DNA of 64,000 nucleotides from Rheinheimera hassiensis (GCF_022436675.1 NZ_JAKUJZ010000007.1:248001-312000); one strand, 5' to 3'; positions 24,385 through 35,146 are shown, numbered from the stretch's first letter. The notes: generated by a model not told the origin, from the sequence alone. Program-made: numbers and translations.

Positions 24385-25902
24385 TTATTTCTGCTCTTGC
24401 TGCTGTTTAGCCAGCCGCTTTTCCCAGAACGTCGCGTTTTTGATACCCAGTTTTACCGGGTCAAAGCTAATGGGGCCACAAGCCTTTTTCTGCTCTTCAA
24501 AATCGCGCAGGCAACGCATAGTAGGCTTATACATTAAGAATATTACCAGAATACCAACCACATTAACCCAAGCCATTAAGCCGACGCCTATATCACCGAT
24601 ATTCCAGATATAGCCTGCACTGTTTACCGTGCCATAAGCCACCATAAACATCAGCAACAGCTTAAACACGATATTGGGTAGCTTGTTATTAAACACCCGG
24701 TTTAAATAAGCCACGTTAGTTTCAGTAATGTAGTAGTACGCCAAAATGGTGGTAAAAGCGAAGAAGAAAATAGCTAAGCCGGCAAACACCTGGCCGAACT
24801 GACCAAACACACTTAACAACGCCATTTGCGTAAAGGCCGGTGAAGCTACTTCGGTGGCAGCATCAACGTTCTGCAGGATCATGGTGCCAACACCAGTGGC
24901 GGCATTAAAGTTCTCGGTTTGAATATTGTACTGCTGCGTAATTAAAATCATTAATGCTGTAGCGGTGCAAACAAACAGGGTATCAATATACACAGAAAAC
25001 GCCTGCACTAAACCTTGCTGTGATGGATGGTCTACTTCAGCCGCAGCTGCTGCGTGCGGGCCGGTGCCCTGGCCTGCTTCATTCGAGTAAATACCCCGTT
25101 TTACGCCCCAGCCAATGGCAGCACCAAAACCAGCCTGCGCACTAAAGGCATCGGTGAATATCATGCCAAACACGCCTGGCACTTTGTCCAGGTTAAGAAA
25201 TACTACGATCAGTGCCAGCACAATGTAGCCAAGCGCCATAAAGGGCACAACAATCTGGGTAAAGTGGGCAATACGCTTAATACCGCCGAAAATAATAAAC
25301 GCCAGCACGATAAGGATCACTGCCAGCGCAATCAGCTTATGGGTACCCACTTCTCCAAAACTGGTAACCACCATATTACCGTCGCCAAAAACCTGTGTTA
25401 CAGCATTGCCCACAGCATTGGCCTGCACCCCCGGTAAGAAGATACCGCAGCCAATAATGGCCGAAATAGCAAACAAAATACCCAACCAGCGCCAACCAAG
25501 GCAACGCTCAAAATAGTAAGCCGGGCCACCGCGATACTGGCCGTTTTCTTCAACTTTATAAATTTGTCCCAGCGTAGATTCAACATAGGCCGTGCTGGCG
25601 CCTAAAAATGCGACAACCCACATCCAGAACACCGCACCAGGGCCACCAAAGCCAATAGCGGCGGCCACACCGGCAATATTACCTACACCAACCCGGCCAG
25701 ATAACGACACGGCCAGAGCCTGAAATGACGAGATACCTTTGTCTGATTCAGTATTGTTCAGCAGCAGTTTGCACATTTCTTTAAAATGGCGAACCTGAGC
25801 AAACCGGGTCAGTATTGAGTAAAATAAGCCAGCGCCAAGACACAAATAAATCAGCGCCGGGCTCCAGATAATGCCGTTTAGCGCACTAATAAAGCCTTCC
25901 AT
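24385..25902 (-). CDS. alsT: Alanine/glycine:cation symporter (AGCS family)
   Basis: Inner-membrane sodium- or proton-coupled amino-acid symporter of the AGCS family, 505 residues with about ten to eleven hydrophobic helices. Family signatures visible: ALAVSLSGRVGVGNIAGVAAAIGFGGPGA, cited as GRVGVGNIAGVA; GVKRGIYSNEAGQGTGPHAAAAA, cited as SNEAGQGTGP; and YYITETNVAYL. The substrate is most likely alanine or glycine. Shine-Dalgarno AAGGAAGGG precedes the ATG. Transcribed alone, with its own terminator. Confidence 0.93.
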   Translation of the reverse strand: MEGFISALNGIIWSPALIYLCLGAGLFYSILTRFAQVRHFKEMCKLLLNNTESDKGISSFQALAVSLSGRVGVGNIAGVAAAIGFGGPGAVFWMWVVAFLGASTAYVESTLGQIYKVEENGQYRGGPAYYFERCLGWRWLGILFAISAIIGCGIFLPGVQANAVGNAVTQVFGDGNMVVTSFGEVGTHKLIALAVILIVLAFIIFGGIKRIAHFTQIVVPFMALGYIVLALIVVFLNLDKVPGVFGMIFTDAFSAQAGFGAAIGWGVKRGIYSNEAGQGTGPHAAAAAEVDHPSQQGLVQAFSVYIDTLFVCTATALMILITQQYNIQTENFNAATGVGTMILQNVDAATEVASPAFTQMALLSVFGQFGQVFAGLAIFFFAFTTILAYYYITETNVAYLNRVFNNKLPNIVFKLLLMFMVAYGTVNSAGYIWNIGDIGVGLMAWVNVVGILVIFLMYKPTMRCLRDFEEQKKACGPISFDPVKLGIKNATFWEKRLAKQQQEQK

Positions 25903-25984
25903 TTCCCTTCCTTATAATTATTTTTAAGCACATTTTGTTATACGCCGCTTAATTTGCCACAGCAAAACCAGAATTGCTACGCCG

Positions 25985-26674
25985 TTAGCTGGTTTGCCGC
26001 TGATCTGCGATAATTTGCCCGGCAGCGGCGATTTCATCATCATGCGCCTGATCAACCCAAGGCTCTGCTAACGCCTGCTTGTACCAATCCTGCATTGCCG
26101 GTAACGCTAACAAGTGTTGCAGATAGCTGGTGGCGACTTTACTAAACGGCAAACCATAGCTTTGCATACGAAATGCCACCGGCGCAAAAAACGCATCTGC
26201 AGCACAAAACGCTTTACCGGCTAAAAATGGCCCGCCAAAATGCCGGATCCCCTGCTCAAATAATTCGCTTAAGCGGTCAATGTCCAGCAAAAGAGCCGGC
26301 GTTACCTGATGCAACTTTACCCGGTGACCACAGCTCATGCCGCAAGTATTGCGCAGTGTACTAAAGCCAGAGTGCATTTCTGCCGCAGCGCAGCGGGCGA
26401 ATGCCCGGGCTTTTACATCTTTTGGCCATACGGTCGGGTATGTTTCATACAGATATTCAGCAATGGCCAGCGAATCCCATACCACGATGTCTTTTTGCAC
26501 TAAACATGGCACTTTGCCAGAAGGTGAAAAAGTGCGGAATTTTTCAAAGTTGCCCTGCTGACTAAAAGGCACCAATTGTTCAATAAACGGAATATTCAGC
26601 TGGTGCATTAACACCCAGGGCCGCAATGACCAGGAAGAATAATTTTTATTGGCAATATAGAGTTCACGCATCAT
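25985..26674 (-). CDS. Glutathione S-transferase family protein
   Basis: Cytoplasmic GST-fold protein of 229 residues. The N-terminal thioredoxin-like domain starts ELYIANKNYSSWSLRPWVLM, whose SSWSLRPW holds the likely catalytic Ser. It continues with SPSGKVPCL, containing the cis-proline, and WDSLAIAEYL, containing the glutathione-binding Ser. The helical C-terminal domain ends about residue 220. It resembles the YfcF/maleylacetoacetate-isomerase-like bacterial GSTs. Two adjacent ATGs (26674, 26671) share AAGGATCC. A CRP-like site lies 40 bp upstream. Confidence 0.9.
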   Translation of the reverse strand: MMRELYIANKNYSSWSLRPWVLMHQLNIPFIEQLVPFSQQGNFEKFRTFSPSGKVPCLVQKDIVVWDSLAIAEYLYETYPTVWPKDVKARAFARCAAAEMHSGFSTLRNTCGMSCGHRVKLHQVTPALLLDIDRLSELFEQGIRHFGGPFLAGKAFCAADAFFAPVAFRMQSYGLPFSKVATSYLQHLLALPAMQDWYKQALAEPWVDQAHDDEIAAAGQIIADQRQTS

Positions 26675-26713
26675 TGGATCCTTCGTGGGGTTAAGCTATT
26701 TACTATGTGCTGA

Positions 26714-26729
26714 AGTGATACAAATCACA
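26714..26729. promoter_or_regulatory. CRP-like site upstream of the GST gene
   Basis: AGTGA-TACAAA-TCACA matches the CRP consensus TGTGA-N6-TCACA with one mismatch. It lies 40 bp upstream of the GST start in a 141-bp space that otherwise holds only the ppsA terminator. Confidence 0.45.
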
Positions 26730-26778
26730 ATCAGCTTTTGTATCAAAGTGATGCCATACCGTGCAGCAGGCATAAAAA

Positions 26779-26796
26779 AGCCCCTGTTTAGGGGCT
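26779..26796 (-). terminator. Rho-independent terminator of ppsA
   Basis: Stem AGCCCCT/AGGGGCT with loop GTTT, preceded on the plus strand by AAAAAA (a T-run on the minus transcript), 20 bp after the ppsA stop. Confidence 0.87.
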
Positions 26797-26815
26797 TCGT
26801 CTGCGAAAAAACAGA

Positions 26816-29206
26816 TTATTGTTTACCGTGTTGTGAGCCATACTTCTCGGCCAGATATAGCCAGGTTTCCAGCACGGTATCCGGGTTCAGCGATACACTG
26901 TCGATGCCCTGCTGCATTAACCAGGCAGCAAAGTCTTCATGATCAGACGGGCCCTGGCCACAAATACCAATGTATTTCCCTTTGGCTTTACAGGTTTTAA
27001 TGGCCATTTCCAGCAATTTGTAAATCGCCGGGTTACGCTCGTCAAACAAGTGAGCTATCAGGCCGCTGTCTCTGTCCAGCCCCAGAGTTAACTGGGTTAG
27101 GTCGTTCGAACCAATTGAGAAACCATCGAAGTATTCTAAAAACTCCTCTGCCAGCAAGGCGTTAGAGGGAAGCTCGCACATCATAATCACGCGTAGACCG
27201 TTGTCGCCACGTTTTAAACCGTGCTCTGCCAATAAATCAATTACGCTGCTGGCTTCGCCCAGGGTGCGTACAAACGGGATCATCACCTCTACATTGGTAA
27301 AGCCCATCACATTGCGTACCCGTTTTAATGCCTCTACTTCTAAGGCAAAGCAATCGCGGAAATCTTTAGAGATATAGCGCGAGGCGCCACGAAAGCCGAT
27401 CATCGGGTTTTCTTCGTGCGGTTCATACTGGCGTCCACCAACTAAGTTAGCGTATTCGTTTGATTTAAAATCAGACATCCGCACTATCACTTTTTGCGGC
27501 GCAAAAGCACAGGCTAAAGTGGCAATGCCTTCAGTCAGCTTGGCAATGTAAAATTCGACCGGGTCGGCATAACCGGCAATCATCTCACTGATGGTTGCTT
27601 TAAGCTCGGGGGTCTGCGCATCAAAATTCAGCAATGCCTTAGGGTGCACGCCAATCATACGGTTAATAATAAACTCCAGCCGTGCCAGACCAATACCGGC
27701 GTGCGGCAACTTGGCAAACGAGAATGCCCGCTCAGGATTGCCGACGTTCATCATTATTTTCAAATCCAGCTTTGGCATTTGATCAACGCGGCTGCTGACG
27801 ACTTTATATTCCAGTTTACCGTCATAGATAAAGCCGGTATCGCCTTCGGCACAAGATACGGTAACCTGCTGACCGGTTTTAATTTTTGCCGTAGCATCGC
27901 CACACCCCACTACTGCCGGAATACCCAGCTCGCGGGCAATAATGGCCGCATGGCAGGTACGGCCACCGCGATTGGTAACAATAGCCGACGCCCGCTTCAT
28001 GATCGGCTCCCAGTCCGGATCGGTCATGTCAGTTACTAACACATCGCCCGGCTGAATTTGGTCCATCTGCTCTATGCCTTTAAGCACCTTAGCAGTACCG
28101 GCGCCAATACGCTGACCGATAGCACGGCCCTCGACCAACACCGGCGCTTTCGCCAATAGTTGGAAGCGTTCCATGCTGTTGCTGTCTTCGCGGCTTTTTA
28201 CCGTTTCCGGCCGCGCCTGCACGATATACAACTTGCCGTCGTTACCATCTTTGGCCCACTCAATATCCATCGCGCGGCCATAGTGCTTAGCAATAATAAC
28301 GGCTTGTTTGGCCAGCTCTTCTACTTCGGCATCAGTTAACGAGAACTGCCGGCTGCGCTGTGGTTCAATATCCACCACCTTAACCTGCTTGCCATGGCCT
28401 TGCTCGCCGGAGTAAATCATCTCGACTTTCTTACTGCCTAAATTGCGTTTTACCACCGCCGGCCGGCCGGCCGCCAGTGTCGGTTTGTGCACATAGAATT
28501 CGTCCGGGTTAACGGCGCCTTGCACTACCATTTCACCTAAGCCGTAAGAAGAAGTAATAAACACCACTTCTTTAAAGCCCGACTCAGTATCAATGCTGAA
28601 CATGACGCCTGATGAGGCTAAATCAGAGCGCACCATTTTCTGTACGCCAGCTGATAACGCCACACCACGGTGGTCATAGCCCTGATGCACACGATAAGAA
28701 ATGGCGCGGTCGTTAAATAACGAGGCAAACACATGTTTAATAGCAATGATCACGGCATCATAGCCGCGCACGTTTAAGAAGGTTTCCTGCTGGCCGGCAA
28801 AAGACGCATCAGGCATATCTTCGGCGGTTGCTGATGAACGTACGGCAAAAGACACATCCTGCGCTGCGTCCGGGTGCAGTTGTTGGTAAGCCTGGCGAAT
28901 GGCCTGCTCTAACTCCGGTTGAAACGGTGTATCGATAACCCATTGGCGTATTTGGGCACCAGCTTTAGCCAGTGCAGTTACATCGTCGACATCCAGGCCG
29001 TCGAGCAGTTGATAAATGCGCTCATTAACGCCGCTTTGTTCAAGAAATTGGTTAAAAGCGTAGGCTGTGGTAGCAAAGCCACCCGGTACCTGTACCCCGG
29101 CATTAGCCAGATTACTGATCATTTCACCCAGTGAGGCATTTTTGCCCCCCACCCGGTTTACATCGTGCATTCCCAGGTTTTCATACCAAATCACAAATTC
29201 TTGCAC
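26816..29206 (-). CDS. ppsA: Phosphoenolpyruvate synthase
   Basis: Gluconeogenic enzyme: pyruvate + ATP + water to PEP + AMP + phosphate, cytoplasmic. 796 residues (E. coli 792). The N-terminal ATP-grasp domain ([31 protein letters not shown]) is followed by the swivelling phosphohistidine domain with [21 protein letters not shown], where His is the phosphoacceptor. The C-terminal TIM-barrel PEP/pyruvate domain has [18 protein letters not shown] and [10 protein letters not shown]. The start is GTG with GGAG 7 bp upstream. Divergent from ppsR, its regulator. Confidence 0.97.
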   Translation of the reverse strand: MQEFVIWYENLGMHDVNRVGGKNASLGEMISNLANAGVQVPGGFATTAYAFNQFLEQSGVNERIYQLLDGLDVDDVTALAKAGAQIRQWVIDTPFQPELEQAIRQAYQQLHPDAAQDVSFAVRSSATAEDMPDASFAGQQETFLNVRGYDAVIIAIKHVFASLFNDRAISYRVHQGYDHRGVALSAGVQKMVRSDLASSGVMFSIDTESGFKEVVFITSSYGLGEMVVQGAVNPDEFYVHKPTLAAGRPAVVKRNLGSKKVEMIYSGEQGHGKQVKVVDIEPQRSRQFSLTDAEVEELAKQAVIIAKHYGRAMDIEWAKDGNDGKLYIVQARPETVKSREDSNSMERFQLLAKAPVLVEGRAIGQRIGAGTAKVLKGIEQMDQIQPGDVLVTDMTDPDWEPIMKRASAIVTNRGGRTCHAAIIARELGIPAVVGCGDATAKIKTGQQVTVSCAEGDTGFIYDGKLEYKVVSSRVDQMPKLDLKIMMNVGNPERAFSFAKLPHAGIGLARLEFIINRMIGVHPKALLNFDAQTPELKATISEMIAGYADPVEFYIAKLTEGIATLACAFAPQKVIVRMSDFKSNEYANLVGGRQYEPHEENPMIGFRGASRYISKDFRDCFALEVEALKRVRNVMGFTNVEVMIPFVRTLGEASSVIDLLAEHGLKRGDNGLRVIMMCELPSNALLAEEFLEYFDGFSIGSNDLTQLTLGLDRDSGLIAHLFDERNPAIYKLLEMAIKTCKAKGKYIGICGQGPSDHEDFAAWLMQQGIDSVSLNPDTVLETWLYLAEKYGSQHGKQ

Positions 29207-29343
29207 AGTTCGTCTCCAATTTTTGTCGTATGGCGTGTAAGCTTACATCCAGCATTACAGGGCCAGACGATTTTACACTGGCGTCAGGGCTAATTAAAAC
29301 CTTAATTTCAATGTAATTTTATAACAACAAAACGGAGTTTTCG

Positions 29344-30153
29344 GTGCGTACAGCCTTTTATATTTCAGATGGAACCGCCATTACCGCAGAAGTGTTTGGC
29401 CACGCCTTACTTACTCTTTTTCCTGCACAATTTGAGCATGTTACCATCCCGTTTGTTGAAACTGCCGATATGGCGGAGCAGGTAAAACAGCGTATTAACG
29501 ATCGTTATAAAACAACGGGGCAACGGCCATTAATCTTTCAAACCTTTGTTGATGACCGGTTACGGCAGATTATTAACAGCAGTAATGGCGTCTGTTATGA
29601 CTTCCTCAATACCTTTGTCGAGCCAATCCAGCGCGAGCTTGGCGTGGCACCGGTGCCAAAAACCCACCGAACTCACAGTATCCATGAACAAAGTTATGAT
29701 TTCCGTATTGATGCGGTTAATTTTGCCCTGGCCAATGATGATGGTTCTAACCTGAAAAATTTTGATCAGGCCGACATTATTCTGGTGGGCGTAAGCCGCT
29801 CAGGCAAAACCCCGACCAGCCTGTACCTGGCACTGCAATACGGTATTAAAGCGGCAAACTACCCGTTTGTGGAGGAGGATATGCAGCAACTACATTTGCC
29901 CGAGGTGTTAAAGCGTAACAAGAGTAAGCTGTTTGGCTTAACCATTACCGCAGAGCGCTTAAGCCAAATTCGCGAGCAGCGCCGTGCCAATAGCCGCTAT
30001 GCGTCACTGCGTCAGTGCCAGCTGGAGCTGGCCGAGGTAGAAAACTTATATCAGCGCGAACAAATCCCGTTCTTAAACTCCACACACCTGTCGATTGAAG
30101 AAATATCAGCGAAAATTATCGCCAAGACCGGGCTTAAACGGCATAAATATTAA
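29344..30153 (+). CDS. ppsR: PEP synthase regulatory protein (kinase/pyrophosphorylase)
   Basis: Bifunctional serine/threonine kinase and pyrophosphorylase (DUF299) that inactivates and reactivates PpsA by ADP-dependent phosphorylation and phosphate-dependent dephosphorylation. 269 residues. The N-terminus [19 protein letters not shown] and the P-loop [15 protein letters not shown] are diagnostic. The start is GTG at 29344 with GGAG 6 bp upstream. The 137-bp space to the divergent ppsA holds the two promoters. The stop shares the palindromic tetranucleotide TTAA with the stop of the convergent reductase gene. Confidence 0.96.
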   Translation: MRTAFYISDGTAITAEVFGHALLTLFPAQFEHVTIPFVETADMAEQVKQRINDRYKTTGQRPLIFQTFVDDRLRQIINSSNGVCYDFLNTFVEPIQRELGVAPVPKTHRTHSIHEQSYDFRIDAVNFALANDDGSNLKNFDQADIILVGVSRSGKTPTSLYLALQYGIKAANYPFVEEDMQQLHLPEVLKRNKSKLFGLTITAERLSQIREQRRANSRYASLRQCQLELAEVENLYQREQIPFLNSTHLSIEEISAKIIAKTGLKRHKY

Positions 30154-31217
30154 CTGTGCCGCCCAACCTGCTGCAGCATTTCATGGATCGAAAGCGGCTC
30201 AGCTTCGCCGCTTTCCAGCCGTTTTATTTGCTCAACCAGTAAGGTATTCACCGGCGTGGGTAGCTGAAAAAGCTGGCCCATCCGCACCACTGCACCATTT
30301 AAAAACATGATTTCTGTGCGCTTTTTCGCCTGAATATCGTCCCACATTGACGAGCGCGCTTGTTCATCCATCGCCAGCATCTTAGCGGCAATGCGGCGGA
30401 ACAATATGGTCGGCAAACGTAATAACCAGGGCAGCATAGCGTTAGGCAATCTGGTGTACGGCACCGGCCGGATTTTTGCTTTACTGCATATCGCCAACCA
30501 TTCCTGCATGGCCATTGCAAGTAGCAAACGGCAGTCTGTGTCCAACAGCTGCTGTTTCAGCGGGACATTACTGATCGCATTTAGTGCGTTGTTAAGGTTA
30601 AGCAACAGTTTACCGTATTCGGCAGCCGTAATATCTGTGGTCAGTTGCACCGGTAACTGCAAATGATTAAACACGCTAATGACGTAATTTACCGCTGTAT
30701 GCTGGCTTTGCTGCCAGACAATGTTACCCGCGGTGGCGCGATGAAACTGACCAGCGCGGTTTTTTACTACGTTAAACGGCACTATGGCGCGCAATACCGG
30801 ATTAGCCAAATCCTGAGTTAACATTTCACCAATGCCAATACCGTTTTGCATTGCGACCACCGGTACTTCAGGGCGTAAAAAACGTTTTAGCTGGGTCAGC
30901 ATCGGCACTAATGCGGGGGCTTTTACTGTCAGTAGCACCACATCGCACTCAATAAGGCTGTTAAGTGAGCTATAAAATGCGACGGGCTGGGCAAAATAGG
31001 CCTGATGATCACAGGAGGTGGCGCTTAAACCATTAGCGGCCAGTTCCAGTGCCATGGTTTCGCGACCGAAAAATTTAACATCCAGCGCACTGTCCTGGCA
31101 TAAGTAAGCACCAAGATAGCAGCCCACACTGCCTGCCCCCACTATGCCGATACAATAACGCTGGCCAGCAGTAGAATACTGGCCAGCGTCATCCTGAGCT
31201 TGTTGTCCTGATAACAC
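30150..31217 (-). CDS. Ketopantoate reductase-like protein (PanE/ApbA family)
   Basis: NADPH-dependent 2-dehydropantoate 2-reductase family protein, 355 residues, longer than E. coli PanE (303). The Rossmann motif [16 protein letters not shown] begins near residue 23, after a polar N-terminal extension. The segment [11 protein letters not shown] and the catalytic-domain region [15 protein letters not shown], holding the conserved Lys and Asn, are present, as is [14 protein letters not shown] near residue 310. If it is PanE it would reduce ketopantoate to pantoate for coenzyme A. The extra length leaves a paralogous 2-oxoacid reductase possible. GTG start with AAAGGAG. 3' end overlaps ppsR by 4 bp. 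Confidence 0.82.
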   Translation of the reverse strand: MLSGQQAQDDAGQYSTAGQRYCIGIVGAGSVGCYLGAYLCQDSALDVKFFGRETMALELAANGLSATSCDHQAYFAQPVAFYSSLNSLIECDVVLLTVKAPALVPMLTQLKRFLRPEVPVVAMQNGIGIGEMLTQDLANPVLRAIVPFNVVKNRAGQFHRATAGNIVWQQSQHTAVNYVISVFNHLQLPVQLTTDITAAEYGKLLLNLNNALNAISNVPLKQQLLDTDCRLLLAMAMQEWLAICSKAKIRPVPYTRLPNAMLPWLLRLPTILFRRIAAKMLAMDEQARSSMWDDIQAKKRTEIMFLNGAVVRMGQLFQLPTPVNTLLVEQIKRLESGEAEPLSIHEMLQQVGRHS

Positions 31218-31239
31218 TTACGCTCCTTTGAGCGCGTGA

Positions 31240-32589
31240 TTATTTACGCGCAGTGCGTAGAGTATCGGCAATCAGGAAGGCTAATTCCAGTACCTGATCA
31301 GCATTTAACCGCGGATCGCACTGGGTGAAGTAGCGTTTACCCAAATCGTGCTCACTCAAGCCATAAGCACCGCCGGTACATTCGGTTACATGCTCACCGG
31401 TCATTTCCAGGTGGATACCGCCGGCATGGCTGCCTTCTGCTTTGTGCACCGCAAAGAAATTACGGATTTCGCGTAAGATGGCTTCAAAATCACGGGTTTT
31501 GTAGTCGTTGCTCGCTTTTACCGTATTGCCGTGCATCGGATCTGAACTCCACACCACTTTACGGCCTTCCTGCTGCACTTTACGTACTAAAGCAGGTAAT
31601 TTATCAGCCAGTTTGTCGGCGCCCATACGGGTGATCAGGGTTAGGCGCCCTGCGACATTGTTCGGGTTAAGTGCATCAATTAAGCGGATCAGATCGTCCG
31701 GTTGCATACCCGGGCCCACTTTTACGCCAACCGGGTTGTGAATGCCACGGAAAAATTCAATATGCGCATGATCCAACTGACGCGTACGCTCGCCAATCCA
31801 CACCATGTGGGCCGAGCAGTCATACCAGTCACCGGTTAATGAATCACGCCTTGTCAGCGCTTCTTCGTAGTTTAGCAACAAGGCTTCATGCGATGTATAC
31901 AACTGGGTTTCACGGATAGATGGCGAATTTTGTCCGGTAATTCCGCAGATTTCCATAAAGCGCAGCGCTTCCTGAATACGCTGGGCGACATCCTGATAGC
32001 GATCTTTTAGCGGGTTAGACTCAACAAAGCCCATATTCCACTTACTAACCTGATGTAAATCGGCCAGACCGCCCTGAGCAAAAGCGCGTAGTAAATTCAG
32101 CGTAGCAGCTGAGTGATGATAAGCCGTGGTTAACCGGTTTGGGTCTGGCAACCTCGCAGCTTCAGTAAACTCAAAGCTGTTAACGATGTCTCCGCGGTAG
32201 CTTGGCAAAGACACACCATTAATCGTTTCCAGATCACTTGAACGCGGCTTGGCATATTGCCCTGCCATACGGGCGACCTTTACTACCGGCAAACCACCGG
32301 CAAACGTCAGTACCACCGCCATTTGCAGCAGTACTTTAAAGGTGTCGCGAATTTTAGGTGCGTTAAAATCGTTAAAGCTTTCGGCGCAGTCGCCACCTTG
32401 TAATAAAAAACCCTGACCTTCAGCAACCTGACCGAGCTGGCTAAACAGATCCCGCGTTTCCTGGGCAAACACCAGCGGCGGATATTTATGTAATTGCTGT
32501 TCAACACGGTGTAGCAAATCCTGATCCTTATAGCTTGGTTGCTGTTGGATGGGTAAGCTGCGCCAGCTTTGAGGCGTCCAGGTGGTCAC
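31240..32589 (-). CDS. Class II 3-deoxy-7-phosphoheptulonate (DAHP) synthase
   Basis: First enzyme of the shikimate pathway: PEP + erythrose 4-phosphate to DAHP. It is the plant-like class II type, 449 residues, unrelated in sequence to E. coli AroFGH. Motifs include [58 protein letters not shown] and [15 protein letters not shown], which hold the metal and PEP ligands (Cys of GGDCAES, His, Glu, Asp). GTG start with AGGAAA upstream. It lies 22 bp before the ketopantoate reductase-like gene and could be co-transcribed with it. Regulation is not evident. Confidence 0.94.
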   Translation of the reverse strand: MTTWTPQSWRSLPIQQQPSYKDQDLLHRVEQQLHKYPPLVFAQETRDLFSQLGQVAEGQGFLLQGGDCAESFNDFNAPKIRDTFKVLLQMAVVLTFAGGLPVVKVARMAGQYAKPRSSDLETINGVSLPSYRGDIVNSFEFTEAARLPDPNRLTTAYHHSAATLNLLRAFAQGGLADLHQVSKWNMGFVESNPLKDRYQDVAQRIQEALRFMEICGITGQNSPSIRETQLYTSHEALLLNYEEALTRRDSLTGDWYDCSAHMVWIGERTRQLDHAHIEFFRGIHNPVGVKVGPGMQPDDLIRLIDALNPNNVAGRLTLITRMGADKLADKLPALVRKVQQEGRKVVWSSDPMHGNTVKASNDYKTRDFEAILREIRNFFAVHKAEGSHAGGIHLEMTGEHVTECTGGAYGLSEHDLGKRYFTQCDPRLNADQVLELAFLIADTLRTARK

Positions 32590-32735
32590 GATGATTTTCC
32601 TATGTCTGATGAATTGCCATGCAAGTTATAGACTTCTGGACGTAAATTCAATGCTGAACATGGCATAATTTATGACAATTTTATCTGCGGGTGAAAAACT
32701 GCTGTTGTTTTGCTCAGTTACATCAAGCCAAAGCG

Positions 32736-33200
32736 TTAATCTGCCAGAAAGTCCACCAAGCCATCACAACCTTGTTCAATCAGCTGCAATACCAGCTCAA
32801 AGCCCCGGCTGCCGCCATAATAGGGATCAGGTACTTCAGTTATGGCCGGAAACTCTGGGTGGTATTGCAAAAATAACTGCAGCTTATGCTGCTGCTCTGG
32901 CGGGCAACGACGGCTTAACTCCTGTAAATTGTCCTTATCCATTGCCAGGATCAGGTCGTAATAGGCAAAATCCTGTTCTTTTACCGGCCTGGATGTTATG
33001 CCGTTAAATTTATAACCTTTCGCCTGCCCCTCCCGCACACTGCGCGGGTCTGCAGCTTCACCACGATGGGAGGCGCTGGTGCCCGCCGATTCTATTTCAA
33101 CCGCCATGGCATATTGAGCCGCTTTATAACGCATAACCGCATGAGCTGTGGGCGAACGGCAGATATTCCCTAGACAAACAAATAAGATTTTCCTTGGCAT
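32736..33200 (-). CDS. Low-molecular-weight protein-tyrosine phosphatase
   Basis: Cytoplasmic LMW-PTP of 154 residues. The catalytic P-loop is CLGNICRS, with nucleophile C9 and R15. The general acid is the Asp in VPDPYYGG near residue 125. The tyrosine pair that often regulates the enzyme is YYGG. The stand-alone gene has no adjacent exopolysaccharide kinase (Wzc-like), so it resembles housekeeping YfkJ/eukaryotic-type LMW-PTPs rather than Wzb. ATG preceded by AGGGAG. Divergent from csgD, with 135 bp between. Confidence 0.94.
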   Translation of the reverse strand: MPRKILFVCLGNICRSPTAHAVMRYKAAQYAMAVEIESAGTSASHRGEAADPRSVREGQAKGYKFNGITSRPVKEQDFAYYDLILAMDKDNLQELSRRCPPEQQHKLQLFLQYHPEFPAITEVPDPYYGGSRGFELVLQLIEQGCDGLVDFLAD

Positions 33201-33335
33201 AACAACTCCCTGTAAGTCAATTTTGCTATGCTAGCACGCTTTGAGCTGAACGTTAAATGGTTGCATAATGCTAAACACAGGTTCAGTATGACGTTTGCTG
33301 ACGGGAGAATTTGATTGTTTTTCGGAGAGAAGTAA

Positions 33336-34013
33336 ATGGATAAGTTTGTCAAACTTATCGTGCTGACGGAGCAGGAAACTGTACACAATATTTCACTGCT
33401 GGCACAGTCTGTCGGCATTAAAGTGCAACAACAAAGTCGTTCAGATGTATTACAAATGCCGCAACTTAAAGGCGGCACCTTACTGGCCTGCCCTTACCAT
33501 GGTATAGATTTAAATAAAAAAGGCATGTCAGTAGAACTGCAATGTTTGCTGCAAAAAGCGCCTTTATTCTTTTTTCAGGCTGAACGTGCCTTGCTTAACC
33601 CCACCCAGGCATTAGTTAACGGTATTCGTGGTGCCATATACCGCGACGAGCAGTTAGACCGGGTACTAACCGCCTTGAAAACCATGATGGACGGCCAGTT
33701 ATATTATGCCCGGCCGGTGATGTCCGAATTGCTGGATGAACTCTTGTTGCAAAAGCTGAACACCAATGCCGGGCAACGCCATGTAACAGACAGTAGCCTG
33801 TTAACCAGGCAAGAAAAACGTATTATTCAACTGGTGGCTGAAGGCTCGCGTAATAAAGAAATTGCCGACAACCTTAATATCAGTGCTCACACTGTAAAAG
33901 CCCATATGTCATCTATTTTCCGTAAAACGCAGGCCAGAAACCGTGTAGAGCTGCTGCGCTGGCTGCAGCAGCCCGGTAGGAATGATCACCCTTCGCTGGT
34001 AAGGCCAGCCTGA
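33336..34013 (+). CDS. csgD: CsgD-like LuxR-family transcriptional regulator of curli
   Basis: Regulator of 225 residues. The C-terminal LuxR-type helix-turn-helix (about residues 150-215) reads LTRQEKRIIQLVAEGSRNKEIADNLNISAHTVKAHM, cited by the cores EGSRNKEIADNL and SAHTVKAHMSSIF. The N-terminal receiver-like domain lacks the acidic phosphorylation pocket, as in CsgD/VpsT regulators. In enterobacteria CsgD activates the curli structural genes and cellulose. Here it faces the csgBAEFG operon and its 3' end overlaps csgG by 28 bp. Shine-Dalgarno GGAGAGAAG precedes the ATG. Assignment as CsgD rests on architecture plus position. Confidence 0.85.
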   Translation: MDKFVKLIVLTEQETVHNISLLAQSVGIKVQQQSRSDVLQMPQLKGGTLLACPYHGIDLNKKGMSVELQCLLQKAPLFFFQAERALLNPTQALVNGIRGAIYRDEQLDRVLTALKTMMDGQLYYARPVMSELLDELLLQKLNTNAGQRHVTDSSLLTRQEKRIIQLVAEGSRNKEIADNLNISAHTVKAHMSSIFRKTQARNRVELLRWLQQPGRNDHPSLVRPA

Positions 34014-34762
34014 GTATCTGCCCGCCAAAACCCACGTTGCTGGCCCTGGCTTATCAGTTCAGCAACGGCGGTTTCAATAGCCTGCTTCACACAGTACTGC
34101 ACCGGCTCGTTGGTTGAGTAACCGCCTTCAGCTTCCAATAAACGATTTAATGAGACATAACGAAATAGCCCAGCCCGCAGCTCCTGCGAAAATACCTTCT
34201 TATTACTGGCAACAGACAACAGCACCTGGCCGGTATGCACATCTACTGCACGCAGATAAATGGTGACCTGATCTTCCCGGTATAGCTCAGACGCGCCAAC
34301 ACCAAAGTATTCCGCGCCAATACCGCCGGTAGTCAGGTTGGTTTCATAACTGATAATACCGCCTTCAAACAGTAAACGGGCTTCTTTTAGCGGTGGCAGT
34401 TCAGCCGCTTTTTTATTCGAGCCATGAATTTTGCGCTCTGTCAGCAGGTTTTGCAGCCCTTCACGCTCAAGCGGTGCAAACCAGCCACTGTCCAGTAAGG
34501 TTTGAGTCAGTATCGAGGTTGCGCCCTGAGTGACGGCAGTTGAGAAACTGGAAACATTTGCCTGAGGCTTATATTGCCCGGTTTGATCACGAAAGGTGTA
34601 TACCGACACCGGAATAGCCAGCCTGGGTCTGTTACCTTGCTGTAACTCCTGCATCAAGGCACTTGGTGCGTCAATGCTGGCAGCAGAGATATTAATTGCC
34701 GGTTTGGGTAATAACGAACAGCCGCTAAGCAAGGCAACGGTAAGGAAAAATACTGCTTTCAT
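33986..34762 (-). CDS. csgG: Curli secretion channel lipoprotein CsgG
   Basis: Outer-membrane nonameric pore that exports curlin subunits, 258 residues (E. coli 277). Lipoprotein signal VALLSGCSLLP (cysteine about residue 15). Family segments include IPVSVYTFRDQTGQYKP, SSFSTAVTQGATSILTQTL, WFAPLEREGLQNLLTERKI and YLRAVDVHTGQVLLSV, cited here as FRDQTGQYKP, VTQGATSIL, FAPLEREGLQNLL and VDVHTGQVL. Last gene of the csgBAEFG order. GGAGGA 3 bp before the ATG. Start one base after the csgF stop, and 3' end overlapping csgD on the opposite strand. Confidence 0.95.
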   Translation of the reverse strand: MKAVFFLTVALLSGCSLLPKPAINISAASIDAPSALMQELQQGNRPRLAIPVSVYTFRDQTGQYKPQANVSSFSTAVTQGATSILTQTLLDSGWFAPLEREGLQNLLTERKIHGSNKKAAELPPLKEARLLFEGGIISYETNLTTGGIGAEYFGVGASELYREDQVTIYLRAVDVHTGQVLLSVASNKKVFSQELRAGLFRYVSLNRLLEAEGGYSTNEPVQYCVKQAIETAVAELISQGQQRGFWRADTQAGLTSEG

Positions 34763-35146
34763 TTATCCTCCAATTACCGGAATAGTAATAATGGTCACTT
34801 CACCGCTATCAAGGTTGGTAATATTAACTATTACACTGCCGTCGGTGTCGGTAACAACTTCAACCAGAAACTCGCCAGTATTATATACCCCTTCGACCAG
34901 CTCGCCGTCGGCTATGCGCCGGGTAAGCGAGTTAATAATATTACGCTCTAAAGCGTCACGAAACTTATCAACAAAAGACTGGCCCGGATTAGCTGCAGTA
35001 TGGGCATTTTGGCTTTGGGCTTTTTGCAGTAAAAAATTACCATTTAATGCATTACCGCCAAAACTCGGGTTTATCGGTGTATATACCAGTTCAGTTGCCT
35101 GAATACCGGCGCTTAGCATGAATAACAGCAGAAATATCCACTTCAT
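34763..35146 (-). CDS. csgF: Curli assembly factor CsgF
   Basis: Secreted curli nucleation factor that binds the CsgG pore and couples CsgB to the cell surface, 127 residues from the chosen start. Signal peptide MKWIFLLLFMLSAGIQA. The mature N-terminus TELVYTPINPSFGGNALNG, containing the CsgG-binding stretch of the family, is conserved. The ATG at 35146 has AAAGGA 6 bp upstream. A GTG at 35161 would overlap csgE by 4 bp but lengthens the signal sequence unnaturally. It follows csgE by 11 bp and abuts csgG. Confidence 0.94.
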   Translation of the reverse strand: MKWIFLLLFMLSAGIQATELVYTPINPSFGGNALNGNFLLQKAQSQNAHTAANPGQSFVDKFRDALERNIINSLTRRIADGELVEGVYNTGEFLVEVVTDTDGSVIVNITNLDSGEVTIITIPVIGG

